From NCBI GenBank assembly GCA_019188255.1, contig JAETXT010000005.1:3038001-3102000 (forward strand): a DNA stretch of 64,000 bases, given 5' to 3'. Made by a program: the position numbers and the translations under genes. The DNA is from Verticillium longisporum (taxonomy: Eukaryota; Ascomycota; Sordariomycetes; Glomerellales; Plectosphaerellaceae). The notes beneath the pieces were generated by a model, which made no database searches, was not told the DNA's origin, and saw only the letters and a list, made by a program, of their open reading frames with translations. How positions within the stretch are numbered: position 1 is the stretch's first letter; the number at the start of each line of letters is the position of its first letter. Positions 36,370-48,388 of the stretch are shown piece by piece.

Positions 36370-36847
36370 ATGTCAAGAACCAATATTAGTTCCGGGTCCA
36401 AATTCGAGGCCGAGATCGCCTACTCGCGAGCAGTTGTGACGGGTGACTGGATCCTCGTCTCCGGCACCACTGGGTAATTGAATTTGCCTCATCAGACATG
36501 TTCGAGCCTAGGGCTGACCTTTCAGTTACAACTACGACACGGGCGTCATTTCGCCTGATGTTGCCGAGCAGACAGCGCAAACACTGCGCAACATTGCGTC
36601 GGCACTGGCCCAGGCCGGAGCGTCTATGGCTGACGTTGTCCGCGTCCAGTATACCCTGCCAGACCGCGACGACTTCCCCAAGACGTGGCCCGTGCTGCGT
36701 GAATGGTTTGGCGAGGTGGGGCCCGCGGCAACCATGGTGCAGGCCGGCCTCATGAAGGACGAGATGAAGATTGAGATTGAGGTCACGGCGAGGCGAACTG
36801 GGACGAGTGTTTTGCCGGAGCGTAGGAGTGTGCCAGACTTTGTGTGA
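36370..36847 (+). CDS. RidA/YjgF-YER057c-UK114 family protein
   Basis: Family members hydrolyse reactive enamine/imine intermediates made by PLP enzymes; subgroups differ in substrate. Two exons, 36370-36473 and 36526-36847, give 141 residues, close to the family's 120-145. The start MSRTNISSGSKFEAEIAYSR leads to the strand block AVVTGDWILVSGTTG, then after the intron YNYDTGVISPDVAEQTAQTL, the helix SALAQAGASMADVVRVQYTL and KIEIEVTARR near the C terminus. The VVRVQYTLP Arg corresponds in position to the conserved family arginine region, but I have not aligned it. The extra C-terminal tail RTGTSVLPERRSVPDFV is unusual. It converges on the sulfur transporter gene. Confidence 0.9.
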
Positions 36848-37153
36848 AGGCCTAGCCCAGCAAGATACCTGCTGGAACAGTCCTCGACGCAAGTATTCAG
36901 GCAGGCTATCGAGAATCAAACGCTCTGCGGTTCTTCGTGTGACTTCAAGCGCTTACGACATGACGTATCTGAGACGTGTCGGCGGGTGGCTGCAGATGAT
37001 GGACAAGCCCGTCATTGGGTCGCCGACCTTCACTCCACACGAGAACTGGAAAAAATGTACGTTTGCTACTGCTACAGTATGCAGAGATCAGGTCTATAAA
37101 CAATGAACGGTATCGCTCAGTCGCCACAGCAAGCAATCCTTCACGAAACATGA

Positions 37154-38226
37154 TCAAATGAAAAGAGGCATGAACAAGGCACCGGCGCCAAACATGGACA
37201 CTATCGTGACGAAGCTCGAGGTCGAGAACATGGACATGCCGCTGATGCCGTGGCCAGAAGTGCACCCGCCGGCCAGCCTCGAGCCAACGGCGAGACAGAC
37301 GCCACCGGCAACGGCGAGCAGAGGGTCCACGGTGATGTCGCTGACGCCAGCCTTGAAGGCGGGATCCCAGCTCGTCAGCAGGCGCGCGCCGGCACCGACG
37401 CCGGCGGCGAAGAGGAGGTTCTTGGCGCCGGGGCGAGGGCCGGACGCGCCCTCGGCGAGCCAGAAGAAGTGCTTGCCTGCCTCCTCGTAGGCGGTGGAGA
37501 CGCCGACCATGGTCTTGCGCACGAGCATGGAGAACAGCTGGGCGAGGCCGATGCAGAGGCCGCCGAGGGCCGGGTTGATGGCTGCGTAGCGGCTGGGCGC
37601 GGAGGCGGTGCCGGCGGCGTAGAGGGCGACGGCGCAAATGGCCTCGAAGATGGTGAAGATGGCGGTCGAGGAGATACCGAGGCGTTCCTGGACGGTGAGT
37701 TTTGGGTTCTCGGCGGGGGCGCGGGACGCGGCGCGGGCGGCGAGGGAGGAGATGAAGCCGGACCAGGCGATCCCGCCGATGAGGGTGCCGAAGAGGGCGT
37801 AGAGGCCTGAGGGGACACCAACGGCGGCCTGGGGAATGACGGTGCCGGGGCAGGCGCCGGCGAGGGCCATACCGAGACCCTGGAGGGCGCCGCCGAGAAT
37901 GTTGCCGTCGTAAGGGCCGAAGAGCCCCAGCCGCGAGGCCGAGCGTGGTTTGGGGTGATAGTAGCCCAGGCGGTCGAGGAGGAGGACAGCAATGCTGGTG
38001 CGTGTCAGATTTGTCTATCCCTTTTTCTTCTTCTTTCTTTTGGCTCGGGCCTGGGGCAGAGCCAAGCAAGTATATCTTACCTGCTGGAGGCCGCGGCGGC
38101 GAGGAAGGCCTGGATCATGTGCCAGTTCTCAAACCTGAGCTGGCTCGTGATGACGACTGGGTGGTAGACACCGGCAGCAGCGAGGCCGGCGCCAAAGGCC
38201 ACGCCGGAGAGGGCTGTAGTTGCCAT
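37154..38226 (-). CDS. YeeE/YedE-family sulfur (thiosulfate) transporter
   Basis: An integral membrane protein of the family that includes bacterial thiosulfate transporter TsuA. Two exons, 38226-38081 and 37994-37154, give 328 residues. It is highly hydrophobic, with about nine membrane segments. The family hallmark motifs are GACPGTVIPQ (Cys near 97) and GGCTSGHGISG (Cys near 293). In bacterial members conserved cysteines line the conduction path. The central hydrophilic part AARAASRAPAENPKLTVQER is likely a loop. The start MATTALSGVAFGAGLAAAG is itself a membrane segment, so no cleavable signal is needed. Fungi keep this otherwise bacterial-type family in many lineages. It faces the oxidoreductase gene across a 1.2 kb divergent promoter region. 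Confidence 0.88.
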
Positions 38227-39438
38227 GGTCGGGTTGACGCGTGTCTTGAGGAGGATGACTGAGGCGTAACTCGGCAGTGTGTCCACGATGAACTTGCGTG
38301 CAGCTATAGAAATACAATACAAAAAAGCTGGGGGACGGATATCGAGGTGGATGAGGGCGGGCGGGTTGCTTTATTCCCATTGCGACATGGGCGCTAGCGC
38401 TGGAGTGGGCATCGCGGCGTTTGGTTCCCGCTTCGAGGCGTCGCCTGCCTGAACCCTTGGGGATCGAAGACATGACAAAGACGTGGAAACGAGGTTGGTT
38501 TTTGCTTTATCGGGATGGCTCTCGAGCACTCAAATGGTGTGGGGAAGGCTTTGTCGGCGACCTGATGCTAGGTAGGGACAACGAGCCGGATGGTCTAGCC
38601 GCAGATCAACCCCCTGAAGCCTGTCTAGCAGATCGCCTTCGGGGACCATTGTCGGCGAGCTGACAATTCTGCCATGTCTCGGCATTTGAACTCGACGTGG
38701 AGAGGGGCGATGTCCCTGGAGCCGGTGCAGCTTGGCCGAAAGATTCCTGGCAACACGCGATCTGTCAGCCGCCTTCTCGAGTTTGGGGCGATAAGGTGCT
38801 GACGGCTTGCCTCTGGAGACGTGCCATCGGTAAGGTCCGCATAGACTTTTGTGTATTTTAACTCTTGGATGATGCAGTGGAAGCAAGGATCAGTCTGCAA
38901 CATGTTCGCCCAACTATGTAAAACCTCTCTACCTAAGGTAGGTACCTAGGTAAGGGACCTAAGGTAGGAGGTACCTTAGGTACCTTACCTACCCACCTAC
39001 CCACCTGCCTGCCTAGACGTACACAAGGTACTCTTCCACATCGCCAATCGACACAGCACAACAACAGGAGCACAGCACAACGGGTGATCGGACGTACAAC
39101 GGCCCGGCCGGTCCGTTGGAAAGTCCCCCCGGCCTCCGGGGGTGACATGAAGCACCCCCTGGCCCCCCGCATCCGTGTTGCCGAGGTTCTTCCCCACACA
39201 TCCGCGGGGTGACTGAGAGGAACCAGGCGTCTACTGTCGGCCTTCACTCACATCTTCCTTCGGACTTGTATCATCAGTATCCATCGACATATAATTGCAG
39301 CCTTTCTGGTCATCATTTCAGACACTCACTGGTTTTGGCGTTTCAAGAATATCATCTTAGATAATTTGCTCCGAAACACTCCTGCGCAAGCACCGTGATA
39401 TCTACCTGACATCCCCTGACATCGCCACTCTCAACATC
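38227..39438. promoter_or_regulatory. Divergent promoter region, YeeE transporter / MDR oxidoreductase
   Basis: This 1.2 kb between two divergent starts contains a dense CCTAAGGTAGGTACC-type repeat cluster at 38929-39014. No gene is visible. Confidence 0.5.
38929..39014. repeat. Palindromic CCTTAGGTACC/GGTA repeat cluster
   Basis: Repeated and inverted units such as CCTAAGGTAGGTACCTAGG and GTACCTTAGGTACC, ending in CCTACCCACC-type units. The array contains several small perfect palindromes and could form cruciforms. It lies about 430 bp upstream of the MDR oxidoreductase start. A second array of the same kind is at 48959-49021. Confidence 0.8.
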
Positions 39439-40583
39439 ATGCCTCACTCACTTACAGTCAAGAAAATAGACGGCAAGCCTGGCAAGGTCTACTATCCGTA
39501 AGATTCCATGCCTCTCCCACGAGTCTTGGTAGCTCATCTGACCGGCTGTCACCCAGCCTTCAAGTCAACCAGATTGCCAAGCCAACACCCGGCCCCAACG
39601 AGCTCCTCGTTAAGCTCTCTGCCGCCGCACTCAACCACCGCGATCTCTTCATCCGCCGCCATCTCTACCCCGGCATCTCCTTTGAGCATCCCCTCCTCGC
39701 CGATGGGTACGGCACCGTCATCGCTGCTGGGCCCGGCGCCCCCACCACTCTCCTGCACAAGCCTGTCATCCTGACCCCCTGTCGTGGCTGGGCTGCCAAT
39801 CCCGACGGACCAGAAGACCCTTCTCGCTTCGCTGTCAATGGTGGCTCCGTTGTGACTCCGGCCGGCATGGCGCAGGACTACATCGTCGTCGCCGCCGACG
39901 AGGTCGAGCCTGCTCCATCACACCTCTCGCCGGCCGAGGGTGCCGCGTTGCCCGTCGTCGGCCTGGCCGCCTGGCGCGCCTTTGGGACAAAGTCTGGCAA
40001 CGCCCTCCCCGGCCGCAACATCCTCGTCACCGGCATCGGCGGCGGCGTGGCCCTGTCGGTACTGCAGTTCGCCGTCGCGCACGGGTGCAACGTCTACGTC
40101 ACGTCGGGCGACAACACCAAGATTGAGCGGGCAAAGAAGCTGGGGGCCGCCGCCGGCGTCAACTACAAGACGGACGGCCGCTGGGAGAAGACTCTCGCCA
40201 CACAACTCCCCGCCGACCGGCCCTACCTTGACGCTGTCATCGACGGTGCCGGCGGAGACATCGTCGCCCGGTCCGTGCGGCTGTTGAAGGCCGGCGGCGT
40301 CATCAGCCAGTACGGCATGACGGTCGCCCCCAAGATGGAGTGGAACATGCAGGCCGTCCTGAAGAACATTGACCTCAAGGGGTCTACGATGGGCTCGCGC
40401 CTGGAGTTCAGGGACATGATTGCGTTTGTGGGCAAGAAGAAGGTGACCCCAGTCGTGAGCCGCACCGTCAAGGGGCTTACAAACATCGAGGGCATCGAGG
40501 GCCTGTTCAAAGACATGGACGAGGGAAAGCAGTTTGGAAAGCTGGTCATTGAGTTTGGCGACGAAGCCTCTGCCAAGCTGTAG
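39439..40583 (+). CDS. Zinc-independent MDR-family oxidoreductase
   Basis: Medium-chain dehydrogenase/reductase of the quinone-oxidoreductase-like branch, probably NADPH-dependent; the substrate is unknown. Exons 39439-39497 and 39557-40583 give 361 residues. The N-terminal GroES-like domain reads GPNELLVKLSAAALNHRDLF, where the catalytic zinc ligands of true alcohol dehydrogenases are not present, and the following GHE motif is replaced (ISFEHPLLADGYG). The Rossmann domain has GIGGGVALSVLQFAVAHGCN near residues 175-195. Conserved blocks LDAVIDGAGG and GGVISQYG follow. The protein ends KLVIEFGDEASAKL. Fungal annotations often call this group zinc-type ADH-like or YogA, which is misleading given the missing ligands. 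It converges on KRR1. No frameshift was found. Confidence 0.88.
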
Positions 40584-40885
40584 TCGGTAGTCACGTACAT
40601 TTCGAGTCGAGAAGAAAGACCTTAATCATTGTTCATATACACCGAACTCCTTGTTCCCAGCTGTCCCCGAGTCCTTTTGTTCTCAACCCGCCCGCCCACA
40701 CACAACCCCTCTCCCTCCTCGGGGCTCCGTGGCGCGCTGCTCCTCCCGCCCTCCCCTACTTGTCCATCTCCATCGTATCGAGGTCGCTAGCCCACCACTC
40801 GAGGCACGTCCCATGATCAGGGTATCTCCAACCGTTTCATCTGTTCGCGCGTTTCCCGTTCCCCTCCCCACGCTGGCCCCTCCCC
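40584..40885. other. Convergent intergenic region
   Basis: About 300 bp between two stop codons, C/T-rich on the plus strand; it probably holds both 3' untranslated regions. Confidence 0.5.
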
Positions 40886-42024
<1,139 letters not shown>

Positions 42025-42741
42025 TTCGATGGTTGCAAAAGGGATCGATGTGTGTTCCTCGGCTTGTAGTACTGAAGTGATCCGCCTGTCGTGATCCGTA
42101 CGGCGGTTTTCATAGAAAGCGGATAGGCAGCAGAAGTTCTGGGTTGGATTTGACAGAAGTCCCAGCAAGCGGCGCGGGCCAACTTTTTTTCTCGGTGAGA
42201 AGCACAAGCATCCACACCGAGCGTGGGGCATTCAGTGGCTGAACATTTGTTATCTTATCGTAGGTCGGGCACGCTAAAAGCCCATAAGCCAATGATCAGC
42301 CGTCCATTGGCTTGCACGTTTTGCGCGTCTGGTGTTCTTGCTGAGGTACTCCTTTCTTACCCAAATCCCCCCTCGAGTCCCACAGTGTCGTAGTTGCCCG
42401 AGTCGCGAAGGGAACTGGGACCTAGACCCAAACTCATCATCGGTCGCGTCGCTACAAGTTCAGCCAAACTCTTCACTCCCATATCCAACCTTGACGCGAC
42501 CTTTTCAGCAACGCCATCGCGCCCGAGTACATCGCGAAACCTCGCTCATTTCCAGGCTCTCGTCTTCTCACATGTTTCTTTCCTGTCTGTAGGACGCGAC
42601 GCTCCCTGCCGGCCGCCACGTCGAGTACCATCGACATTTCTCCTTATCGTGTCGCAATCACTGCAATCAGATTGAACGCCTCTCCCGATAAAGCTCATCC
42701 AGCTCCACGGCACATCCCCCATCGCGTCTCCGTCTCCCATC
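42025..42741. promoter_or_regulatory. Divergent promoter region, KRR1 / GATA factor
   Basis: This 717 bp stretch lies between two divergent starts. The part before the GATA gene is C/T-rich leader sequence. No gene or clear element is seen. Confidence 0.45.
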
Positions 42742-43159
42742 ATGCACCACGAGACCAGCATGTACCCGCCACTCGGCGGCCCGGAGCCTGAGCCCGTGTC
42801 GCGCCCAGATTCGACCTCTTCGCTGGCCTCCCTGGCCCATCTGTCGAGCATTTCCGCCCTCGCCACCGCCGACGGTGTTGCACCGCTGGATGGTTCACCC
42901 CAAGCCAGGTATGTGTCTGTCGCATTGAGATGGCAGCTTTTTACTTCTTTATCATCTCATGCCTGCCACCAACCTTTGTACTTTGACACCCACACATCCC
43001 CTTCTTGAGGCTGATCATCTCGTCAGCGCTGAGCACCTCACTCAACCGCCACACAACATGCAGCAACATGAGCAACATGAGCAGCAGCAGCAGCAACCAC
43101 AACCACAACAGCAACCGCCACAACAGCAACTGCAACATCAGCAGGATCAACAGCAAGTC

Positions 43160-43199
<40 letters not shown>

Positions 43200-44942
43200 A
43201 GCAGCAGCAACATCAACAGCAACAGCCGCTGCCACATCAGCAATTGGATCAAGGCTTCTCTCACGCCGCCCCTGCTTCACATCCCATTCAGTCCCCTGCT
43301 GTTCGGGCCAAGAATGATGCCGGCCTGGTGAGCTCGCCTCTTCTCCTTGTTGTACTCCCAATTCTCAACCCTTCTCATCCCGTTGGCATTCGTACTGGAC
43401 CATTCCCCCCCTTTCCTCCTGAATCAAATGCACCCCCAACTTTCCCTAAGCAAAAGGATGACCTAATCCCTTCCGTTGTACTCATTGCTTGTACGTACCA
43501 CGCATGGTCCACCCTTATCAGGCACTAGTGCTCCTTTTGGGAAGGCGCCTCCAAGTCGAGGACACCCCACACTAATCTGTCGCCTGGCCCCATCCCAAAT
43601 CATGATTCTTGAGATAAGATTTTCTCTCCTTTCAGGTTGCGCCCCCAGTCCAAGATCACGAACATCAGTACCGTCTCTGTCCACTGTCGCGAACGCTTTT
43701 GCTCTCCTCACAGCACTTGAAACGCCGACATGATGGCAACACCTGCTAACCACGACCGTGAGTCGACAAAGCCCGTATGCTTCAACTGCGAAACCTCCAC
43801 CACACCCTTGTGGCGTCGCGACGATGAGGGCAAGGTTCTGTGCAACGCCTGCGGTCTCTTCCTGAAGCTGCATGGTCGCGCGCGGCCCATTTCCCTGAAG
43901 ACCGATGTCATCAAGAGTCGCAACCGAGTCAAGACTATGCGCCCTGATCTCGCGACAAAAAAGAAGGTATATACAGTACTCAGACCCCACCTAGCCATGG
44001 CCCCTCCCTTTGACCCCTTAACATCCCGCTGACACCTTCGCGTAGCAGCAGCAGCAAGCCCAGCAACAGGCGCAACACCATGCCTACCTTGGCGGCGATC
44101 ACAACGGCTTCGACATGAATTCACAGACTGGAGGCATCAACTCGGCGGGCCCCCGGCAGACACACAAGAACGGCGACGGCCACTCCCCCGGCTCGCGCGG
44201 TGATACCCCGCTGTACAACCCGGCTGCCATGCCCGTATTCCATGGCTTCGACGAGGCGCAGCTGCAGTCGACCGCGCTCTCTGGCTTCAACATGTCCGGC
44301 ACGCCGCCCAATCGCACCGGATCGCCCCTTAACGGAGACCGCCCTATCGATGCCCCTCAGACACACGAGCAATTGATTGCTGCCAATTCAGCGCTCAGCA
44401 CCAGAGTGCGCGAGCTAGAGCTCATCAACGAGCTTTTCCGCGGACGACTGGGTCAGCTTGAACAGGACGAGGCGACTGCTAGACGTGGTCAGGAAATCAG
44501 CGGCCAGGCAGAGACACAGCTGCGTGGCCAGCTCGAAGAAAGTCATCGCCGAGAAAACAGTCTCAAACACCGTCTCGACGTGCTGGAACAGGAGCTTGCC
44601 AACATCAAGACCGGCATCGTTGACGCCAACCCTGATGACGAGCTCGTCCACAAGAAACCACGCCTCTCGGAGCCTGTGGAGCAGGCCGACGAGCCAGAAG
44701 CCAGATTCGATATCCCCGACGGCATGACAACTGATGAGCCAGTCATGCAAACTGATTCCGCCGATGTGGATGACTCTGCCGCTGCTGACGTTGCTGCTGC
44801 CGCCGATTTGGCCGATGCCGAAGAGGCCGCAGCAGCCGCTGCCGCGGCCGCTGCCGTAGCCGTCGTCGCCCAGTCCGAGCCTGTTGCAGAGGTGGCACCT
44901 GCTGAACCTGTCGTTGACGAGCCCGCAACCGCCACTGTATAG
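42742..44942 (+). CDS. AreB/ASD4-type GATA transcription factor, two frameshifts
   Basis: A nitrogen- or development-related regulator of the AreB/NreB/ASD4 group. Exons 42742-42908, 43027-43327, 43636-43966 and 44046-44942. The finger [20 protein letters not shown] followed by [20 protein letters not shown] has the C-x2-C-x17-C-x2-C spacing, and [19 protein letters not shown] follows, typical of this group. A coiled coil/leucine zipper comes after it ([20 protein letters not shown] and surroundings). Exon 2 encodes a Gln-rich tract (43078-43240). The C terminus has an Ala run (about ten Ala) and acidic repeats. Exon 3 needs two added bases, at the C run 43642-43646 and near 43725-43726, to read [18 protein letters not shown] and then [17 protein letters not shown]. 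With these the gene has exactly 565 codons plus stop. Translation from the internal ATG at 43730 cannot be excluded. Confidence 0.8.
43078..43240 (+). repeat. CAG/CAA repeat coding for polyglutamine
   Basis: A run of CAG, CAA and CAC codons inside exon 2 of the GATA factor, with stretches of up to about 15 consecutive Gln. Low complexity within a likely activation or interaction region. Confidence 0.9.
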
Positions 44943-46626
44943 TACCGTCCCTGGGACGGCCGACCAGGCGTGCTTTGACATCATCTCGAGCGCTACTATG
45001 GCCAGCTGCTGCTGAATAGCGGAAGAAGCTGCGGATTGGCAGTATTACGAATGACCTGTAACATCACCGGGGTTCCGTCACCAAATGGTTGTCGGCATCA
45101 TTTTTGCTTTTCCATTTTAATTTCACGAAGGGAAGGAGATGGGGTGTTCAGAAGACGGCGTTGCGGTCTCCGTGGGCGTGTAGGAAGCCCGTAATGTAGG
45201 GAAGCTGGGCGCATTCCCCTCCAGGGTGGTTTGAGTTTGTTCCTCGAAAAGCAAGCAGCACATGCGTTTGGAGAAAGATTCACGGAAGCCGACTGAAGCA
45301 ACGATCTGGCATGACAAAAGGGGCGGACCGAAAGCAGGATCACGGAGCTTTTTTTTATTTTATTTTTTTTATTTCCCTGCCGGAGTAGGTGGGAATCGCG
45401 AGACCATACCCCCATGTCCCTGTTAGCGAGGGATACCCAAAAGTTGATATTTCTTCGTAACATGCGCGCGAAAAGCACGCCTTCCCGATGCACATGTTTA
45501 TTGGATGGTGTGAGGAGGTGATGCCGACAGCCTGTGGTCTTCATGGGGCTGGATTTTTTTCATAGTCTACATCTGGTCCTCGGCAACCGGCGGCATTGCC
45601 ACCGTCGAGTGCCATCCTTTGGGTGGTGCAGTGAGTAAGTGGTAGAGATAAAGTCGCATGCTTTCGCCGAATCTAGCGTGTCGCATCCGAGTGAACTGAT
45701 AAGAGAACCCGCATTTTAGCTCTTCACGGTACCAAACCGGGCTGTTGCAAGCAATCGCTGAGAACGGCGGGCGCTGCCGCCGCCGGATGCTGTCCGTAGA
45801 GAAGCGTACTGCACCAAGTCACTGTGGGAGAGGAAAAAGGAAGAAAAAAAAAACCCCCCTGGTTGGCAATGAATGGTATGGCGTGTTGATTTTCCCCAGG
45901 TTGAACATCAGAGGGACAAGTCGCATTCACATGTCGATCGGACGAGGGTGCCCCAAGAATCCAAATCTGGGGACCCTGGCGCGCGACCTTTACTTCAGTA
46001 CAGGGGGACAACCCGATGCTCGCTCCCGCATCGTGCCAGGCGAAGCTCGGGGTCCCGACCCCCTCCAAAAACCCTTTTCCACAAGTGAGATCAGGTAAAC
46101 AGTATCCGAATTTCCAATGGCTGTCGACCAACTAGCTTCGCACATCCGCGGCCTGAAGGATGTGAGGGAGGGATTTGTCGGAATGCAGGGTAGCGCCACC
46201 CCATCCATCCATCCGATCGCGAATCGGGGGCAAGCCGTGGCCCATTGTCCTTAGTGTCCCATGGATTGAGGGACTCAACGCCGACAAGCCTCGAAGGGAT
46301 ATAGACCACCGCATTCCAACACGGTCGAACGCAGGCATCGCGGGTGAGACATGAAAGCTTGCCCACACCCATCGACGCGCACGACATCCCCAGAAGCTTA
46401 GCTTCCCCCGCGCGATCGACGTGCTCTGCCCCCCCCTGACCGAGACGAAACTTATCAACAAGCCTACCGAATTCGTTGGGGAAGTCCACTCGACGAAAGG
46501 GACCAAGGAAGTTTTCGCATTGGACTTTCTTCACCTGTCGCTCCCTGTAGCACAAACAAATCTGATGAGTTGGGGTGTTCTTCATTCATTCTTATTACCA
46601 CGCTCATCTGAGAGATCCTGTTCACC
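44943..46626. other. Intergenic region, no gene recognised
   Basis: 1.7 kb with the 3' flank of the GATA gene and the promoter of the membrane protein gene at 46627. It has T-rich runs near 45350-45375. Open frames here show no protein-like features. Confidence 0.5.
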
Positions 46627-47195
46627 ATGTCGCCACACGCAAGTCGGGAATACATCCCCTCATCTCTTCACCCTTGAACCCGAAACAACCATACACAGTG
46701 CCGGCACATGCGCCGTCAACACCAGGAAAGCGACGCTCGAGCCAGATGCGCGGCGATCTCAGCCCTACGGAGCGCTTACTGCGGTCAAAGGCTGCTTTGG
46801 CGTGGAAGTCGACCCAGGACGGCGACGGTGCTGGGTCCCGCAGAGAGAAACAGCGGCCGCGGGTCGAATACGGGCGCGCAGGAACAGTAGCCAAAGTGCC
46901 GATACGAAAGTACCCGACGCATTGGGACGAAGACAACGACGACGTGGACACGTTTTACAGCGACGCCGGCGAATACGACTATGACGACGACAGCGGTGAG
47001 ACCAAGGCGTGGGCGGGCGGCATAACGGCGATGCGGTCGCGGCTCCTACGCGACACGGCGCGAAGGGCGTTGCTCATGTTCGGCCTCACATGCCTTGGCG
47101 GTTGCCTCCCGATTTTTGCGCTTCTGTCATCGGCAAGTTCCCCAGGCGGAGTGTGGGCTCTTGGAAAGTCGAGCACTCAGGCAGCGAGCGCATAG
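46627..47195 (+). CDS. Unknown acidic protein with one C-terminal membrane segment, one frameshift
   Basis: I do not recognise a family. The start MSPHASREYIPSSLHP leads into the Pro/Lys-rich LNPKQPYTVPAHAPSTPGKR, then DLSPTERLLRSKAALAWK, an acidic block HWDEDNDDVDTFYSDAGEYD (with DYDDDSG after it) and a single hydrophobic helix ALLMFGLTCLGGCLPIFALL near residues 150-170. The tail is short. The topology suggests a tail-anchored or type II protein with an acidic cytosolic part. Start and body lie in different frames; one base added at the C run 46671-46673 joins them and gives exactly 189 codons plus stop. If the first segment is wrong, translation could start at the internal MRGDLSPTERLL. There are no introns. 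It converges on the Mit_KHE1 gene. Confidence 0.6.
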
Positions 47196-47436
47196 CCGTG
47201 CACGAGGGTCTGTGATGGAAGGAAATGCCACATAGTGGCACGGCGGACGACGCGGCGCAATCGTGTATGTGAAAGGGGAGAGAAGAGTGGATTCGACCTC
47301 GGAATCTTCAACTCATGCTTCGCCATCATCCTTCTACATCCTCTCTGTACACTCGTGTACTCAAACCATCTATCGAAACACTCGACGCAAGCAGCGGCTA
47401 CTGTATGCTGTCGGAAAGCAGCGCACCTGCCTTTTC

Positions 47437-48388
47437 TCACTTCTTCTTCTCTTTTTTTGTCTGGGTTGCTTTGGAGTTTTCGTTCTGGGTTGGCGTTTGG
47501 TCTGGGGCGTTTCGTTTTTGCGCCTCTTGTTCTGCCTTTTTGGCTCGTTCGATCTGCCAAATGGCCCTCTCCATCTCAACCTCAAGCTCGGGGAGATCCA
47601 GAACATCGACTATCTTCTTGCCGTCCTTTTGCGAGAGGATGGCCTTCTTGCCGGCCACCACTTTGGATTCGCAGACTTTCTCGCCGTTGGCTGATTTAGA
47701 TGGCTTGATTGGCGCAGCTGGGAGCAATGGGGTGTATACTTGATCCAGTTTTTGGACGGTGACAGATCTAGGAGTTTGTTCTTGACGAGGAATCTGAGAT
47801 GATTGCTGCCGGCGAGGGCGCGCCAGTGTGACCAGGCGCGATACACCAGATAGAAGAAGGGCAGGTTGGGGATTCTGTTGAGCGGGCGTATGGTCAGCGA
47901 CACAACTTGTCCATCTATGAATTGAACATTGGGTAAACAAGGAGCACATACACTGGTACCAGTGCAAAAGGTGCGCTGATGGGCATGCCGATGATACACC
48001 AGATCAGTCGTTTCCTGTGCAGGCTGTCGCGATCTGTAGCGAGCGAGGATAGAATGCTCTCGACCCTGTCCTTGGGGATAACAGACTGCGGATAGATCAG
48101 CTCAATCTTCTTCTTCCCATCCAGCTCCTTGTCCTTCTTCCGCGTAGTCAGGGAAGGCACTGATTTCAGGCCCCATTCTTCGTAAGGTATCCTCTTGAGG
48201 GCCATATTCCCGTAGTCGACGACCTTTCGCTGCCAGCCCGAGTCCTTTTTCTCCCAACCTGCCCATAGCTTGGCGGCGCGCACTGTCAACTTATCGACGA
48301 GATTCGGCTTGTCGGTCGTTGTGACATGGAGTCGCTGGCAGTAGAGCAGAGTGCGACTCTTGGTGATGGGTAGGAGGAAGAGGCGCAT
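47437..48388 (-). CDS. Mitochondrial K+/H+ exchange-related protein, one frameshift
   Basis: Mit_KHE1 family, thought to act in potassium/proton exchange across the mitochondrial inner membrane. Exons 48388-47952 and 47874-47437. The start MRLFLLPITKSRTLLYCQRL is typical, followed by KLWAGWEKKDSGWQRKVVDY, RIPYEEWGLKSVPSL and then the hydrophobic core WCIIGMPISAPFALVPV, which continues across the intron into IPNLPFFYLVYRAWSHWRAL. After LLDLSP the frame breaks at 47758-47759 (a CC on the coding strand). One added base leads to VQKLDQVYTPLLPAAP and PELEVEMERAIWQIERAKK, the expected C-terminal block, ending in a Lys-rich tail. The corrected length is exactly 291 residues. It lies divergent from SRF1, 1.4 kb away. 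Confidence 0.88.

Noticed and set aside
37250..37810. 186-residue plus-strand frame, Gly/Ala/Glu-rich
   Set aside because: Antisense shadow of the YeeE transporter; the composition reflects GC-rich third positions.
38929..39014. CRISPR-like repeat array
   Set aside because: Units are 4-11 bases with no spacers of constant length, in a eukaryotic genome.
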